Source: Streptomyces pseudovenezuelae (GTDB taxonomy: Bacteria > Actinomycetota > Actinomycetes > Streptomycetales > Streptomycetaceae). Taken from it: a DNA stretch of 64,000 nucleotides. Shown here piece after piece: positions 43,955-53,663 of this stretch (position 1 is its first letter; every line of letters begins with the position of its first letter). The position numbers were made by a program, and so were the translations under genes. Location: assembly GCF_001513955.1 (NCBI RefSeq), contig NZ_KQ948146.1, positions 1 through 64,000 on the forward strand, in the 5' to 3' direction. The notes beneath the pieces are model-generated. The model was given only the letters and a program-made list of their open reading frames with translations. It was not told where the DNA came from and ran no database searches.

Positions 43955-44932
43955 TCACCGGTACGCCTCGGCCTCCACCGCCTCCGTGAGGCGGAGCACG
44001 GTGGCCGGCTGCGGTGGGCATGCGAGCAGGGCCGCGGTCTCGCGGCTCGCGAACCCGCGCTGCTCGGCGGTCACGGTCGGATCGACCGCGCATTCGGCTT
44101 GTACGTAGACGTAGTTGAGGGTCGTCGCGAACAGCATGGAGAAGGCGCCCGGGCCCTTCACGACCGCCCGGCCGCCTGTCTCCCGGTAGGCCCGCACCAC
44201 GCGCCGCGCGGCTTCGGTGTCGAGGTCCTCGCCACCGGACCACACATAGAGGGCACGGGCGAGTTCCCGCTCCGCCGAGACGGGTCCGGCGTTGTCCCAG
44301 TCGAGGAGGACCGGTCCGTCGGCGCCGACCAGGACGTTGTGCGGGCGCATGTCGAGATGGGAGGTCACCACGTCGCCGGGCTCCGACGGGGACACGTGGT
44401 GTCCCAGTTCCGCGGCGGTCGTGGCGACGAAGCGCTCCAGCCGCTCCGCCCACGGCATGCCCGCGCGACCGACCCGCTCCAGCAGTCGGGCCCAGTCGCC
44501 GTCTTGGGGGCACTCCTCGTACCAGCCGCTCGGCGTCCCGCCCGCGCCCTCCCCCGCCTGGTGCAGAAGGGCGAGCGTACGGCCGCACCAGCTCAGGATC
44601 TCCGGGTCCGACGGGTCGGCCGCGGTGCCGTCGACCCAGTCGTAGAGCTTCGCCCAGGAGCCCTCGGGGAGCCGTACGACATGGGCGCCGCCGCGGTCGG
44701 ACAGGAGCCGGGGCGCGGAGATGCCCAGCGTCTCCGCCGCGTCGCGCAGCGCGGACTCGGCGGAGACGTCCGGCTCGTCCTTCTCGAAGAGCAGTTCCTT
44801 CACCGCCCACGCGGTGCCGTTCCCCGACAGCTTCCAGATCTGTCCCAGGGCGCCGCGGGTGACGGGCGTCATCGTCCAGGGTCCCGCGCCGAGCCGGTAG
44901 GCGTCCGCGATGAATCCTCCAGTGTCGCGCAT
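43955..44932 (-). CDS. Aminoglycoside phosphotransferase-like kinase
   Basis: A 325-residue APH/choline-kinase-fold protein. The ATP-binding Lys is in WAVKELLFEK, and the catalytic loop SHLDMRPHNVLVGADGPVLLDWDN shows the HxDxxxxN and DxD-type (LLDWD) motifs intact. Substrate unknown; members include aminoglycoside kinases but most are housekeeping or biosynthetic kinases. The ATG at 44932 has GGGGAG ahead; the frame extends further upstream without a better start. It lies 35 bases past the TPR gene. Confidence 0.82.
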   Translation of the reverse strand: MRDTGGFIADAYRLGAGPWTMTPVTRGALGQIWKLSGNGTAWAVKELLFEKDEPDVSAESALRDAAETLGISAPRLLSDRGGAHVVRLPEGSWAKLYDWVDGTAADPSDPEILSWCGRTLALLHQAGEGAGGTPSGWYEECPQDGDWARLLERVGRAGMPWAERLERFVATTAAELGHHVSPSEPGDVVTSHLDMRPHNVLVGADGPVLLDWDNAGPVSAERELARALYVWSGGEDLDTEAARRVVRAYRETGGRAVVKGPGAFSMLFATTLNYVYVQAECAVDPTVTAEQRGFASRETAALLACPPQPATVLRLTEAVEAEAYR

Positions 44933-44967
44933 GCAACTCCCCGCTGTGGTCGGCCCGTTGACGCAGC

Positions 44968-46635
44968 CTATCCGCAGCAGTCCGACGTGCCGGTGTCCAG
45001 TCGGCAGAAGCAGGACGCCTCGACCGGTACGTCGGCCAGGGCCAGGGCGATCCGCAGCTGCCGGGCGACGATCCGCGCCTCCCCTTCCTTCTTTCCGCGG
45101 ACCAGGCATTCGTGGAGGCCGTGCAGCGCCCACACGTTGCCCGGGTGCTGGAGCGGTCGCGGGAGGGTGTCGTCCAGGCCGAGGTCGGCGCGGTAGACGG
45201 CCTCCGCCTCGGCGACGCGCCCCTGTTCGAGCAGGAGGGCGCCGTAGGCGTGGCGGGTCGGCTGCATCCAGCCCCAGGGCTCGTCGTAGGGGAGGTTGTC
45301 GTCCAGCTCGACGGAGCGTTCCAGCGCCGCGAAGGCGGCGTCGAACTCACCCTTGCGATAGGCGAGTTCGCCGTCCAGCATCGCCGAGGCGATGGCCAAA
45401 ATGTCGGCGCACGTGTTGTTGAAGAGCATCCGGGTCTCGGGGACCCCGGCGACCGCCTCGTGGAACAGCGCGCGTTCGCGCTCGGCCTCGGTGATGCGGC
45501 CGAGCGCGGAGCAGGCGACACCGCGGGCGTAGTGGAGCATCGCGGTCGTCACGCAGTACAGGCGCGGGTCGGCGGGCAACGGGAGGTCCAGGATCTCGGT
45601 CCAGCGGCCGAAGCGGATCAGGACGTGGACGCGCATCGCGAGGAAGGCCTCCAGCCAGTCGGCCATGGGCGGGCTCTCCACCCGCAGCAGTTCCTCCGGG
45701 ATCGACTCCTCCAGCCGCGCCGCGGCCTCCAGGGCGGTCTCCGACTGGCCCAGGAGCATCGCTCCGTAGATCTTGAAGTGGTGGTTGTGCGAGCGGTAGA
45801 GCGTGTAGAAGTTCATCGCGCCGGACCGCTTCAGGGCCTTCTCGTCGGCGGCGATCGCGGCGCCGTTGTCCGCCACGACCCGGCGGTAGTCGCCGCACAG
45901 CACCTCCAGGTGCGAGGGCATGTGCAGGAGATGCCCGGCGTCCGGCACCAGGCCCCGCAGCCGGTCCGCCACGGGCAGGGCCAGTTCGGGCGTGGGCGAC
46001 ATCTCCATGAGGTGGATGTAGAGGTGCAGGACGCCCGGGTGGGTGCGGCCGGTGGCCCAGGCCGGCGACCGTTCCAGCACGGCTCGGGCCTCGCGGGTGC
46101 GGGCGCCGGCGGCGGGCTCGCCGGTGCGCAGGTCCCACAGCTACCAGGGCGTGAGGTTCATCAGCGCGTCCGCGTACAGGGCGGCCACGTCCGCGTCGTC
46201 CGGGGCGAGTTCGTGGACGGCCCGCATGCTGTCGGCGTACGGCGCGTTCCACACCGCGCAGTCCTCGGCGGGCTGCGCCTGCGGGTAGCGGGAGCACAGG
46301 GCGCCGATCAGGGCCCGCTCCACGACGGTGGCCCGGACTGCCGCCTTCCGGTGCGCCGACTCCACGCCCGTATGGGTGCGCTCCACGGTCCGGGCCAGGT
46401 CCCGGTCGTCGAAGAACTCCCAGGGCTTGTTGTAGTTGGGGCCCAGCGCGTACGCGATGCCCCAGTGGGCCATCGCGCAGTCCGGGTCGGCGGCGGCCGC
46501 CTTCTCGAAGCAGGCCACGGCCTCCTCGTGATGGAAGGCGTACGTCCACACCAGGCCGCGGTCGAACCAGAGTTGGGCCTCGGCGGAGTCGGTGCTGACG
46601 GGCCGGCCGTGGGAGCCGAGGTCGTAGTACTCCAT
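44968..46635 (-). pseudogene. TPR-repeat protein broken by one in-frame TAG
   Basis: A full-length reading of about 556 codons starting at ATG 46635 (GAGGAG upstream) with TPR-like helical pairs (CFEKAAAADPDCAMAHWG, LHYARGVACSALGRITEAE, AYRKGEFDAAFAALERSVEL). At 46141-46143 a TAG interrupts the frame after MNLTPW, and the same frame resumes LWDLRTGEPAAG through to 44968, with no insertion or deletion. A C-to-T change of CAG (Gln) would explain it. Either this strain has a nonsense mutation, there is a sequencing error, or an amber read-through/restart (Met at 46080) gives two polypeptides. Members are cytosolic scaffold-like proteins of unknown job. Confidence 0.82.
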
Positions 46636-46898
46636 ACGCCGCTCCTCGTACTGCGCGCTGTGCTGTAACGGGAGTCGATTCTGCCCGGAGAAGGACCTTT
46701 CGGGCAGGTGAGCGGCGGATCTGTCCCCTCGCGTCGGGAGACGGAACCGCCTTCGGCAACCCTTATACGCCGTTCCCGTCGGACACGGTGCGCCTTTCAT
46801 GATCAGCGCGCGCAGCCCGCCAAGGCCGTGAGAACGCCTTCCGCGCGCTCGCGCAAAACTCGTTTGCGGCCGTCACGCCCGACCCCGACCCTTGCCTC

Positions 46899-47825
46899 AT
46901 GCCCTACCTGCTGCGCGCTGCCGCGCTCACCGACGCGCCGGCCGTCACCGAGCTGCTCAACGAGATCGACCGGATCGAGATCGGGCGGCCCGAGACCGAT
47001 CTGCACGCGGTGGAGTCGGACCTGGGCCGGCCCGAGACCGACCTCGACCGCGACTCCTGGCTCGCCTTCGACGGACCGCGCCTGGTGGCCTACGCCCTGG
47101 TGTGGGACGACTCGAAGGGCGAGCGCATCGACGCCGACCACTACGTACTGCCCGACCACCAGCAGGCCGGTGCACTCGTCCTGGAGGCTGTCGAGACCCG
47201 GGCCCTTGAGATGGCCCGGGCGAACGGCGGCTCGAAGGCCGTGCTCCATCTGCACCTCAACGCGGAGCCCACGACCGACCTGGCGCTGATACGGGCGCGC
47301 GGCTGGTCGGTCGTACGCCGCTATCACGTGCTGGAGCGAGCGCTGCGGTCCGGCGCGGACCTGCCGCCCGCACCACCCGCGGGCGTTCACGTGCGGGCCT
47401 GCGCCGACGAGGCGGACCACAGGCGGGCGTACGCCCTCTACCAGGCCTCCTTCGCCGAGCACTTCGACTTCCAGCCGCGTTCTTACGAGCAGTGGCTGGC
47501 CGACATCCACGCCGACCGGCTCGACTGGTCCCTGGTGTGGCTCGTCTCCACCGAGGACGTCGGGGACGCCGGCTTCCTGATCGCCCGCGACGACCGCGAG
47601 GCCATGGGGTGGATCCGCAGCCTCGGAGTCGTCCGCGAGGCCCGCGGCCGGGGCCTCGGCGGGCTGCTGCTGCGGCAGGCGTTCGCGGCGTTCGCGGCCC
47701 GGGGGCGGGAGACCGTGGGACTCGGCGTGGACACCGAAAACGCCACCGGCGCCCCCGCGTTGTACGCGCGCAACGGAATGTCGGTCCATTACGCGGTCGA
47801 CACCTGGGAAATCGTGGTGAGTTGA
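46899..47825 (+). CDS. Two-domain GNAT acetyltransferase
   Basis: A 308-residue protein with a degenerate N-terminal GNAT domain (about 1-140) and a complete C-terminal one (about 160-308) with the acetyl-CoA loop SLGVVREARGRGLGGLLLRQAF and a terminal GLGVDTENATGAPALYARNG strand. The tandem layout is that of mycothiol synthase MshD and related enzymes, but many Streptomyces paralogues share it and MshD is usually encoded elsewhere, so the substrate is open. No ribosome site is seen before the ATG. It is divergent from the TPR gene. Confidence 0.82.
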   Translation: MPYLLRAAALTDAPAVTELLNEIDRIEIGRPETDLHAVESDLGRPETDLDRDSWLAFDGPRLVAYALVWDDSKGERIDADHYVLPDHQQAGALVLEAVETRALEMARANGGSKAVLHLHLNAEPTTDLALIRARGWSVVRRYHVLERALRSGADLPPAPPAGVHVRACADEADHRRAYALYQASFAEHFDFQPRSYEQWLADIHADRLDWSLVWLVSTEDVGDAGFLIARDDREAMGWIRSLGVVREARGRGLGGLLLRQAFAAFAARGRETVGLGVDTENATGAPALYARNGMSVHYAVDTWEIVVS

Positions 47826-47837
47826 ATACGTACGGCC

Positions 47838-47868
47838 GCACGGAAAGGACTACTGATTCTTTCCGTGC
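47838..47868. terminator. Bidirectional hairpin after GNAT gene
   Basis: Perfect 10-bp arms GCACGGAAAG (47838-47847) and CTTTCCGTGC (47859-47868) with an 11-base loop, 12 bases past the GNAT stop. It overlaps the last codons of the convergent serine hydrolase gene. Confidence 0.7.
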
Positions 47869-49031
47869 AGCAACGCGCAGACGAAGTTCTCCTGAATGGC
47901 GCGCATGTCCCGCAGCTTTTCCGCGTCGGCGGACTGCGTGATCTGTGCGGTGACCGAGAAGGTCAGTGAACGGCGGCCGTCGGGGGTGGCCGCGATCAAC
48001 TGGGTGTACCCCAGCGTGTTTCCGGTGTGACCGAGGACGACTCCGCACCGCGTCTCGTACCGGAAGACGGCCAGGCCCGCCGAGTTGCGGCCCGGTCCGG
48101 CGGGTTCGGACGAGCCCTCGACCCACTGCCGCTGCTGCTCGACGACCGACGGGGCGTAGAGCCGTCCCCCGGCGTAGCCCCGGATGAAGCGGGTCATGTC
48201 GGCCGGTGTGGAGACGATGCCTCCGGAGGCCCAGACGCCCGACATGCCGATGACCTCGCTGACGTCCTCAGGCGAGCCGGGCGAGCTCACGTCGTAGCCG
48301 TGCAGGTAGGGCCGGGGCATCCGGTAGCCCTGCGGGAGGCTGGTGGAGTGCAGCCGGAGCGGCGCGTAGACGAGCTCACGCAGGAGGTCCTCGTACGGCG
48401 TGCGGGTCGCCGCCTCCGCCATGAGCGCTACGGCGATGTTGTCCGAGTTCGAGTAGCGGTACTGCGTGCCCGGCTCGAAGAGCAGGGGTTCGTCGGCGAC
48501 GTAGTCGAGCAGGCGCCGGGAGTCGAAGTGGTGGTGCGGGTCGGCCCGCAGCTCGTCGAGGAACCCGTCGCTGCGGGAGTAGTCCGGCAGACCGCTGGTG
48601 TGCTGCAGGAGTTGACGCAGCGTCACCGACCGCCAGGCCTTGGGCAGTCGCGGAAGCCGTTTGCCCAGGGTGTCGTCCAGGCGCAGGGCGTGGCGGTCGA
48701 CCAGGGTGAGGGCCACGGCCCCGCTGAAGGCCTTGGCCGTGCTCGCGATGCGCATGTGGTCGTCGGGGCGGGGCGGCCGGCCGGTACGGACGTCGGCGAC
48801 TCCGGCGCGCACGACGCGGGTCCCCTGCTCGGTCCGCAGGACGGCGATGGCTCCGGGCGGACCGCCGGAGCGGTGCACGAAGTCGTCGAGCTGGCGCTGC
48901 AGCGTCCGGTCACCCGACCGCGTCGGGTCACCGGACGGGTCGGTGGCGGCACCGGCCGTCGCGGAGGACAGCGCGGTGAGGCAGACCGCGAGGACGGACG
49001 CCGCTCGCAGGCGGGATCGACGCAGAGACAT
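47850..49031 (-). CDS. Exported serine beta-lactamase-like/DD-carboxypeptidase hydrolase
   Basis: A 393-residue class C/AmpH-type serine hydrolase. Signal peptide MSLRRSRLRAASVLAVCLTAL ending near AGAA. The catalytic SxxK is in MRIASTAKAFSG, the YxN is in QYRYSNSDN, and the KTG-equivalent is LGHTGNTLG, so all three motifs are present. Such proteins act as D-alanyl-D-alanine peptidases, esterases or weak beta-lactamases at the cell surface. ATG 49031 has GGGAG ahead; an upstream ATG at 49058 is less likely. Confidence 0.88.
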   Translation of the reverse strand: MSLRRSRLRAASVLAVCLTALSSATAGAATDPSGDPTRSGDRTLQRQLDDFVHRSGGPPGAIAVLRTEQGTRVVRAGVADVRTGRPPRPDDHMRIASTAKAFSGAVALTLVDRHALRLDDTLGKRLPRLPKAWRSVTLRQLLQHTSGLPDYSRSDGFLDELRADPHHHFDSRRLLDYVADEPLLFEPGTQYRYSNSDNIAVALMAEAATRTPYEDLLRELVYAPLRLHSTSLPQGYRMPRPYLHGYDVSSPGSPEDVSEVIGMSGVWASGGIVSTPADMTRFIRGYAGGRLYAPSVVEQQRQWVEGSSEPAGPGRNSAGLAVFRYETRCGVVLGHTGNTLGYTQLIAATPDGRRSLTFSVTAQITQSADAEKLRDMRAIQENFVCALLHGKNQ

Positions 49032-49400
49032 GGGGGCTCCCGGAGGGGGTGACGACATGGCCCGTCAAGCGTCACCGGGAGCCTCGACCCCCTGCTTCCC
49101 GTGCTGCTGCATACGGACCAGTGGCAGGGCCACGGAGTGGTCTCGTGAAATTGTCCCGCGGGTGTCGGCGGTCGCCCTTGTCCAGCTCGGCTCGCGGATA
49201 AAACGGCATATCCCGAGGCGACCGCCGGGGTACGGTCCGCATTCGGTTTCCCGGACCTTCTTCAGACCTTTCCCCGTCCAGAATAACCACGCCGATTTCG
49301 AGGTGCCAGGTCGGCGGGAGGAGCAGAGCAGGGGTGGCCGTCCGCCCGTGGAGCTGTGCGGCGGACAGCCACCCCTGTCTCCGGCTCGTGCCGGTCGGTG
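49032..49400. other. Gene-free stretch
   Basis: 369 bases between the serine hydrolase start and the DUF1996 gene stop. It contains a large terminator-like hairpin (49329-49377) and presumably the serine hydrolase promoter; nothing else recognised. Confidence 0.5.
49329..49377 (-). terminator. Strong hairpin after DUF1996 gene
   Basis: Arms CAGGGGTGGC/GCCACCCCTG (10 bp) and GTCCGC/GCGGAC (6 bp) separated by a single mismatch, with a 15-base loop, 23 bases past the DUF1996 stop on the minus strand. Confidence 0.75.
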
Positions 49401-51521
49401 TCACATGGAGCGGCGGCTGGTGCGCCGCAGGAGAACGAAGCCGGAGATCAGGAGGACCGCGCCGAGTGCGGCCGGCCACAACTGGGTGCCGGTCTCGGCG
49501 AGGCTGCTCTGGTTGCCCTGGGGTTCCGGCTGTGCGGCGACCGGAGGCTGGGCGACGGCACCGGGGGAGTCGGTGGTGGCGTCGTCCTGGGGGGTGGGCT
49601 GGGTCGCCTGGTCGTTGCCGGTCGCGTTCCCGTTGCCCGTACCCGTGCCGGTCTCCGTCTTGGGCGACGGGGCGGTCGTGCTGTGGGCGGTGGGTGAGCT
49701 GTAGGTCTTCGGCTCGTTGTCGGCGGGGGCGGTCGTCTGGTCGCCGGCCGGGGCTTCGGCGCTCTGCGTGGGCTGCTGCGGCTGCTGCGGCTCGCCGCCG
49801 TTTCCGGGGTTGCCCTCGGAACCGTTGTCGCCGCCGTTGCCGGTGTCGCCGCCGTTGTTGTTCCCGTCCCCGTTGCCCGGGTCCTGGGTGGCGCCGGGGT
49901 CCGGGACGGATCCGCCACCGTTGCCGCCGTTGCCGTTGTCACCGCCACCGTTGTCGCCGCCGCCGTTGTCGCCGTTGCCGTTGCCCGGGTCGTCCTGGCC
50001 CGTGCCGGCGCCGCACTGACGGCCGTCGTTGATGCAGCCGACCATCTCGTTCATCAGCTTCTCGTCGAAGACGTTGATGAAGTCGCCGTGGTCGGTGACC
50101 GGCTTGTGGAGCTGCTCCGGGAAGGAGTCGACCGCGAACAGCGGAGTCGTACGGCCGCCGTCGTTCAGGCTCGGCGCGTCGACGTCGTAGACGATCCGCT
50201 GGACCAGCTGCGGAATGGCCTGGAAGCCGTTCGCGCAGGTGCCGTCGTTCTGGGCGAACGCCACGTGGGTGCGGTGGTTGGCGCTGTCGATGTTGCGGCC
50301 GTCCCAGCAGCTCTGGAACTTGAAGGTGCGCACCACGTCACTGCCCTGCGGGCACAGCGGGTACTTGTCCTTCAGCTGCCGGTCCTCGAACCCGGTGCAG
50401 CTCCAGGACGCGTTGGCGTTGGCGGGGCCGTTCACGAAGGCCTTGGCGTCACCGGTGATGATGCGCAGCAGCCGCGGCATCGCGGTGACCTTGCTGCGCG
50501 GGTTGCCCACGAACGTCAGCGTCACCTCCTTGGGGGTGACGATCTTGCCGGCGTTGCCCTCGACGCCACCGCCGGGCTTGTCGGCGTCCTGCTCCTGCGT
50601 TCCGTTCTGGAGGCGGATCACGGGCCAGTAGTACGTGGACTTGTCGCCCTGGTCGACACAGCTCGTCTCGGCATTGGCCAGGTCCTGGTCGCTGGCGAAG
50701 GCGGTGTTGGACTGGTTGCCGATGTAGTCGTGGAAGTGGTGGGCGCCGTTGGAGACTCCCGGGGCCACGATGACGTTGTCCGAGTTGAACAGGCCGTTCG
50801 CGTTCACACCGCAACTGGTGACGAACGTTCCGCGGGAGGCGTCGCCCTGAGCCGGCGGCGCCTGCGCGGCGATCGGAGCGCTGTTGATGTCGGCGTAGTC
50901 CGCGGCGACGGGACCGTTGCCGGCCTGCCCGCCGTTGCCCTGCTGGCCGTCCTGGCCCTGACCGTCGCCCTGCTGGTCATTGCCCTGCTGGCCGTCCTGG
51001 TTCTGGCCGTCGCCCTGCTGGTCTCCCTGGTCCTGGCCGTCGCCCTGCTGCTGGTCCTGGCCGTCACCGTTCTGGTTCTCGGTCTGGCGCAGGGTGCAGT
51101 CGGCCATGTCGCCGAGGCCGTCCGGCTGTTCACCCGCGCGTTCGAGAGCGGCGGTGATGCGCTCGATCGTGCCGGCGCGGTTCTCCTGGAGCGGGTCGAC
51201 GATACGGCTCTGCGCGGAATCGCGGTCCGTCACCGACGGGTCCTGGAGTTGCTGGTAGGCCTCGGCTATCTGCTGGTCCAGCAGGGCGAGTTCCTTGTCC
51301 ACGTCCGCCCGGGACCCGTCCGGGACGCTGGTGAGCGCGTCCCCGACGTCCGGGCAGTCGATCGTGACGGCTCCCCACGATGTCTGCTGCGGCGTGCCGC
51401 TCTCCGTGGCGGAGGCGTACACGTTCGCCGCGACCAGGCCCCCACCCCCGAGCATCAGGGCCACTGCGGCGAAGGTCGCACGTCGTGCGCCTGTCGGTCG
51501 TCTGCGATTGCTACGTCCCAC
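49401..51521 (-). CDS. Sortase-anchored DUF1996 surface protein
   Basis: A 706-residue exported protein. N-terminal signal or anchor ([26 protein letters not shown]), a helical segment (about 55-140), a Gln/Gly/Asp-rich low-complexity tract (about 145-200: QGDGQDQ repeats), a DUF1996 domain (about 235-500; begins FVTSCGVN, with [10 protein letters not shown] and CWDGRNID), and a long Gly/Asn/Pro/Thr stalk. The C-terminus has LAETG (residues 674-678), a hydrophobic stretch and an RRTSRRSM tail: a sortase signal of the class E (LAxTG) type known in Streptomyces. DUF1996 is of unknown function, fungal and bacterial members being secreted. GTG 51521 has AGGAG upstream. Confidence 0.9.
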   Translation of the reverse strand: MGRSNRRRPTGARRATFAAVALMLGGGGLVAANVYASATESGTPQQTSWGAVTIDCPDVGDALTSVPDGSRADVDKELALLDQQIAEAYQQLQDPSVTDRDSAQSRIVDPLQENRAGTIERITAALERAGEQPDGLGDMADCTLRQTENQNGDGQDQQQGDGQDQGDQQGDGQNQDGQQGNDQQGDGQGQDGQQGNGGQAGNGPVAADYADINSAPIAAQAPPAQGDASRGTFVTSCGVNANGLFNSDNVIVAPGVSNGAHHFHDYIGNQSNTAFASDQDLANAETSCVDQGDKSTYYWPVIRLQNGTQEQDADKPGGGVEGNAGKIVTPKEVTLTFVGNPRSKVTAMPRLLRIITGDAKAFVNGPANANASWSCTGFEDRQLKDKYPLCPQGSDVVRTFKFQSCWDGRNIDSANHRTHVAFAQNDGTCANGFQAIPQLVQRIVYDVDAPSLNDGGRTTPLFAVDSFPEQLHKPVTDHGDFINVFDEKLMNEMVGCINDGRQCGAGTGQDDPGNGNGDNGGGDNGGGDNGNGGNGGGSVPDPGATQDPGNGDGNNNGGDTGNGGDNGSEGNPGNGGEPQQPQQPTQSAEAPAGDQTTAPADNEPKTYSSPTAHSTTAPSPKTETGTGTGNGNATGNDQATQPTPQDDATTDSPGAVAQPPVAAQPEPQGNQSSLAETGTQLWPAALGAVLLISGFVLLRRTSRRSM
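50925..51084 (-). repeat. Low-complexity Gln/Gly/Asp repeat tract
   Basis: Inside the DUF1996 gene a run of short, imperfect hexa- to nonamer repeats encodes QGDGQ, QDGQQ and similar units, about 50 residues in all. In DNA it is a repeated CTGCTGGCCGTCCTGG-like pattern on the plus strand, a likely spot for slippage or length variation between strains. Confidence 0.75.
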
Positions 51522-51719
51522 GGAACTACTCCTGCGCGTGTCGGCTCTCCGGGCATGCAAATCCCCCGCCCCATACGGACGGCGGGCCCCCTGTGTTCAA
51601 GCGCATCGGAAATTCACAGCACTCTCATACGGAACACCGGGTTCCACCACTCCCTCCCGAACCCCTGTGCAGGGAAAACGAGATGACTCGCACACATCTG
51701 CACCCCTACGGTTCTCGTC

Positions 51720-52289
51720 ATGAACAGCACGGGCACCGGCCGCCTCCTGAACGTCGTGGACGTCGAAGCCACGTGCTGGCCCGGCTCCCCTCCCCCGGGC
51801 TCGGTCAGCGAGATCATCGAGATCGGGCTGACGGTCGTCGACCTGTCGACCGCCGAGCGCGTCGAGCGGCACCGGATCCTGGTACGGCCCGCCCGGTCCG
51901 AAGTGAGCGACTTCTGCACGGAGTTGACCGGCCTCACGCAGGACGAGGTCGCCGCGGGACTGTCGTTCGGGGAGGCCTGTCGTCTGCTGGCCCGCCGACA
52001 CGCCTCCGGCGCGCGTCCGTGGGCGAGTTGGGGCGACTACGACCGTCATCAGTTCACCCGGCAGTGCGGGGCCACACGGACGCCGTATCCGTTCGGCCGC
52101 CGCCACACCAACGCCAAGGCGGTCTTCACCGAGGTGCACGACCTGCGCAAGCGCCCCGGGATGGCGCAGGCCCTCGACCTTGCCGGGCTGCCCCTCGAAG
52201 GACGGCATCATCGCGGCGAGGACGACGCGTGGAACATCGCCGCCCTGGTGCTGCATCTCGCGGAGCGGGACGGCTGGCCCTCGGACTGA
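51720..52289 (+). CDS. DEDDh-type 3'-5' exonuclease
   Basis: A 189-residue RNase H-like exonuclease of the ERI-1/KapD type. The first acidic motif is VVDVEATCW (Asp and Glu), the second lies in SWGDYDRHQF, and the third is HHRGEDDAWN with its His and Asp, so all DEDDh ligands appear present. Substrates may be RNA or DNA 3' ends. No clear ribosome site precedes the ATG. It is divergent from the DUF1996 gene, with a 198-base gap. Confidence 0.85.
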   Translation: MNSTGTGRLLNVVDVEATCWPGSPPPGSVSEIIEIGLTVVDLSTAERVERHRILVRPARSEVSDFCTELTGLTQDEVAAGLSFGEACRLLARRHASGARPWASWGDYDRHQFTRQCGATRTPYPFGRRHTNAKAVFTEVHDLRKRPGMAQALDLAGLPLEGRHHRGEDDAWNIAALVLHLAERDGWPSD

Positions 52290-52570
52290 GCGAGCATGCC
52301 ACCGGGCCCGGCGGCAAACCCGACCCCGGCGAGGATCTGGAGACGGCACTCCTGCGAGAGGAACTCGGTGTCGTCCCTGCTGGAGGTGCCTGCGCTCGCG
52401 GCGCTGGAGCGGGTCCCGATGACGATGACGGTCTTCGACACCACGATCACCGGCGTGCCCCGATCCGCCGCCGAACTGGCCGCGATGCGCTGGGGCACAG
52501 GCCGGGAGCCCGCCCTCACCCTGGCTCCCGCCGTACGCGACGAAGTCCTGCCGCTGCTGCGGTCCCGAGG
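52290..52570 (+). pseudogene. Decayed Nudix hydrolase fragment
   Basis: Two neighbouring frames each carry part of one protein. From 52290 one frame reads PGGKPDPGEDLETALLREELGV, a damaged Nudix box (G-x5-E-x7-R-E-x2-E-E with residues missing). About 60 bases on, another frame continues LAALERV...VFDTTITGVPRSAAELAAMRW and LAPAVRDEVLPLLR, as in the C-terminal half of ADP-ribose/NTP-type Nudix hydrolases. A frameshift plus a lost N-terminus explain it. No intact copy could be expressed. Confidence 0.55.
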
Positions 52571-52988
52571 CAAGTTGCCCCCTCCCCGGCCTGGGGCCGA
52601 CGTTGCCCCGCCCAAAGACTGGCCTCTCCCCCGGCCGAGGCCCGACGCTGCCGGCCGCCGGGGCCAATCCGCACACGTCACCGAAAGCCGACGCTTCATC
52701 CGACTCCTCGTCCGAAAGCTCGCCTCCCGGCGCGGGTCGCCGCGCTCACCGGCCGAGGGCGCGGCCCGCCGCGTCCACCAGCCGAAGACCGACGCGCCCA
52801 CCCGAAAAGGGGCGCCCCGCTCCGAAAGCCGAAGTACGACCCGTCCCGGAAGCCGACCCTCCCCCACGAACCGTAGGGCGACAACCCGCCCCGAGCCCGA
52901 CACGCCACCGTGTCGAAGGCCGCGCCCCGGGTACTCGGGCCTCCCGTCACGGCCCCTCCGGTGTGGGCCGACCAGGAAGGGGGCACTG
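52571..52988 (+). other. Non-coding stretch with CCGAAAG-type repeats
   Basis: About 420 bases after the Nudix fragment with no supported gene. Short direct repeats related to CCGAAAGCCGA recur (about 52680, 52713, 52837). An open frame runs through into the nucleotidyltransferase gene but its composition is not coding-like. It may be erosion debris. Confidence 0.5.
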
Positions 52989-53663
52989 ATGACGCAGCAC
53001 GCCGACGACGACGTCGCCCGCCACGGGGGCGCCGCCGGACTGCGACTTGCGACGGGGAGCGCCGCCGACGCGCTCGCCGCGCGCCTGCCGGTCGACCGCA
53101 ACCAGGCGATCCTGGAGGCGGCCAAGCAGGTCGGCGCGATCCTGAAACGGGAAGGGCACCCGTTCGCACTCGCGGGCAGCGTCGCCGTGTACGCCCATGG
53201 CGGTGCCCAGAATCTTCAGCACGACGTCGACTTCGCCATCCTCCCCGAGGACGCGCCCAAGGTGGCCGAGACCCTCCGCGAGGCGGGTCTGCAGGTGCGG
53301 ACCCCGCCGGAGGACTGGCTGCTGAAGGCCGACTGCATGGACCAGCAGGTCGACCTGATCTTCGAGCTGGCCCACCAGCCGGTCACCAGGGAACTGCTGG
53401 CGCGGGCCGACGAACTCTCGGTGGACTCGGTGTTCATGCCCGTGCTGTCCCCGACCGACCTGCTGCACAGCCTGCTGTCCGCGTTCTCCGAGCACCACTG
53501 CGACTTCGGGGCCGTGCTGCCGATCGCCCGCAGCCTGCGCGAGAAGGTCGACTGGGACGCCGTACGCCGGGGCTGCGGGGACGCGCCGATGCCGGACGCG
53601 TTCTTCTACTTCCTGGAACGGCTGGAGGTCATCGAACCGCGGAGCGAGGGGGAACGGTCATGA
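52989..53663 (+). CDS. Nucleotidyltransferase-fold protein
   Basis: A 224-residue protein with the Pol-beta/MNT-type nucleotidyltransferase core: LAGSVAVYAHGG (the GS helix, about residues 60-71) followed by HDVDFAILPED (paired Asp, about 78-82), then a second Asp near DQQVDLIFEL (about 120). A long helical C-terminus with ARSLREKVDWDAVRR follows. It resembles standalone NTases of the MNT/AbiEii-like superfamily; substrate unknown. GAAGGGGGC precedes the ATG at 52989. Its last codon overlaps the BON gene (ATGA at 53660-53663), forming the first step of a translationally coupled trio. Confidence 0.75.
   Translation: MTQHADDDVARHGGAAGLRLATGSAADALAARLPVDRNQAILEAAKQVGAILKREGHPFALAGSVAVYAHGGAQNLQHDVDFAILPEDAPKVAETLREAGLQVRTPPEDWLLKADCMDQQVDLIFELAHQPVTRELLARADELSVDSVFMPVLSPTDLLHSLLSAFSEHHCDFGAVLPIARSLREKVDWDAVRRGCGDAPMPDAFFYFLERLEVIEPRSEGERS

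Noticed and set aside
52296..53663. 455-residue frame suggesting a Nudix-nucleotidyltransferase fusion
   Set aside because: The first half is the decayed Nudix fragment plus non-coding repeats; a good ribosome site and typical protein start lie at 52989.
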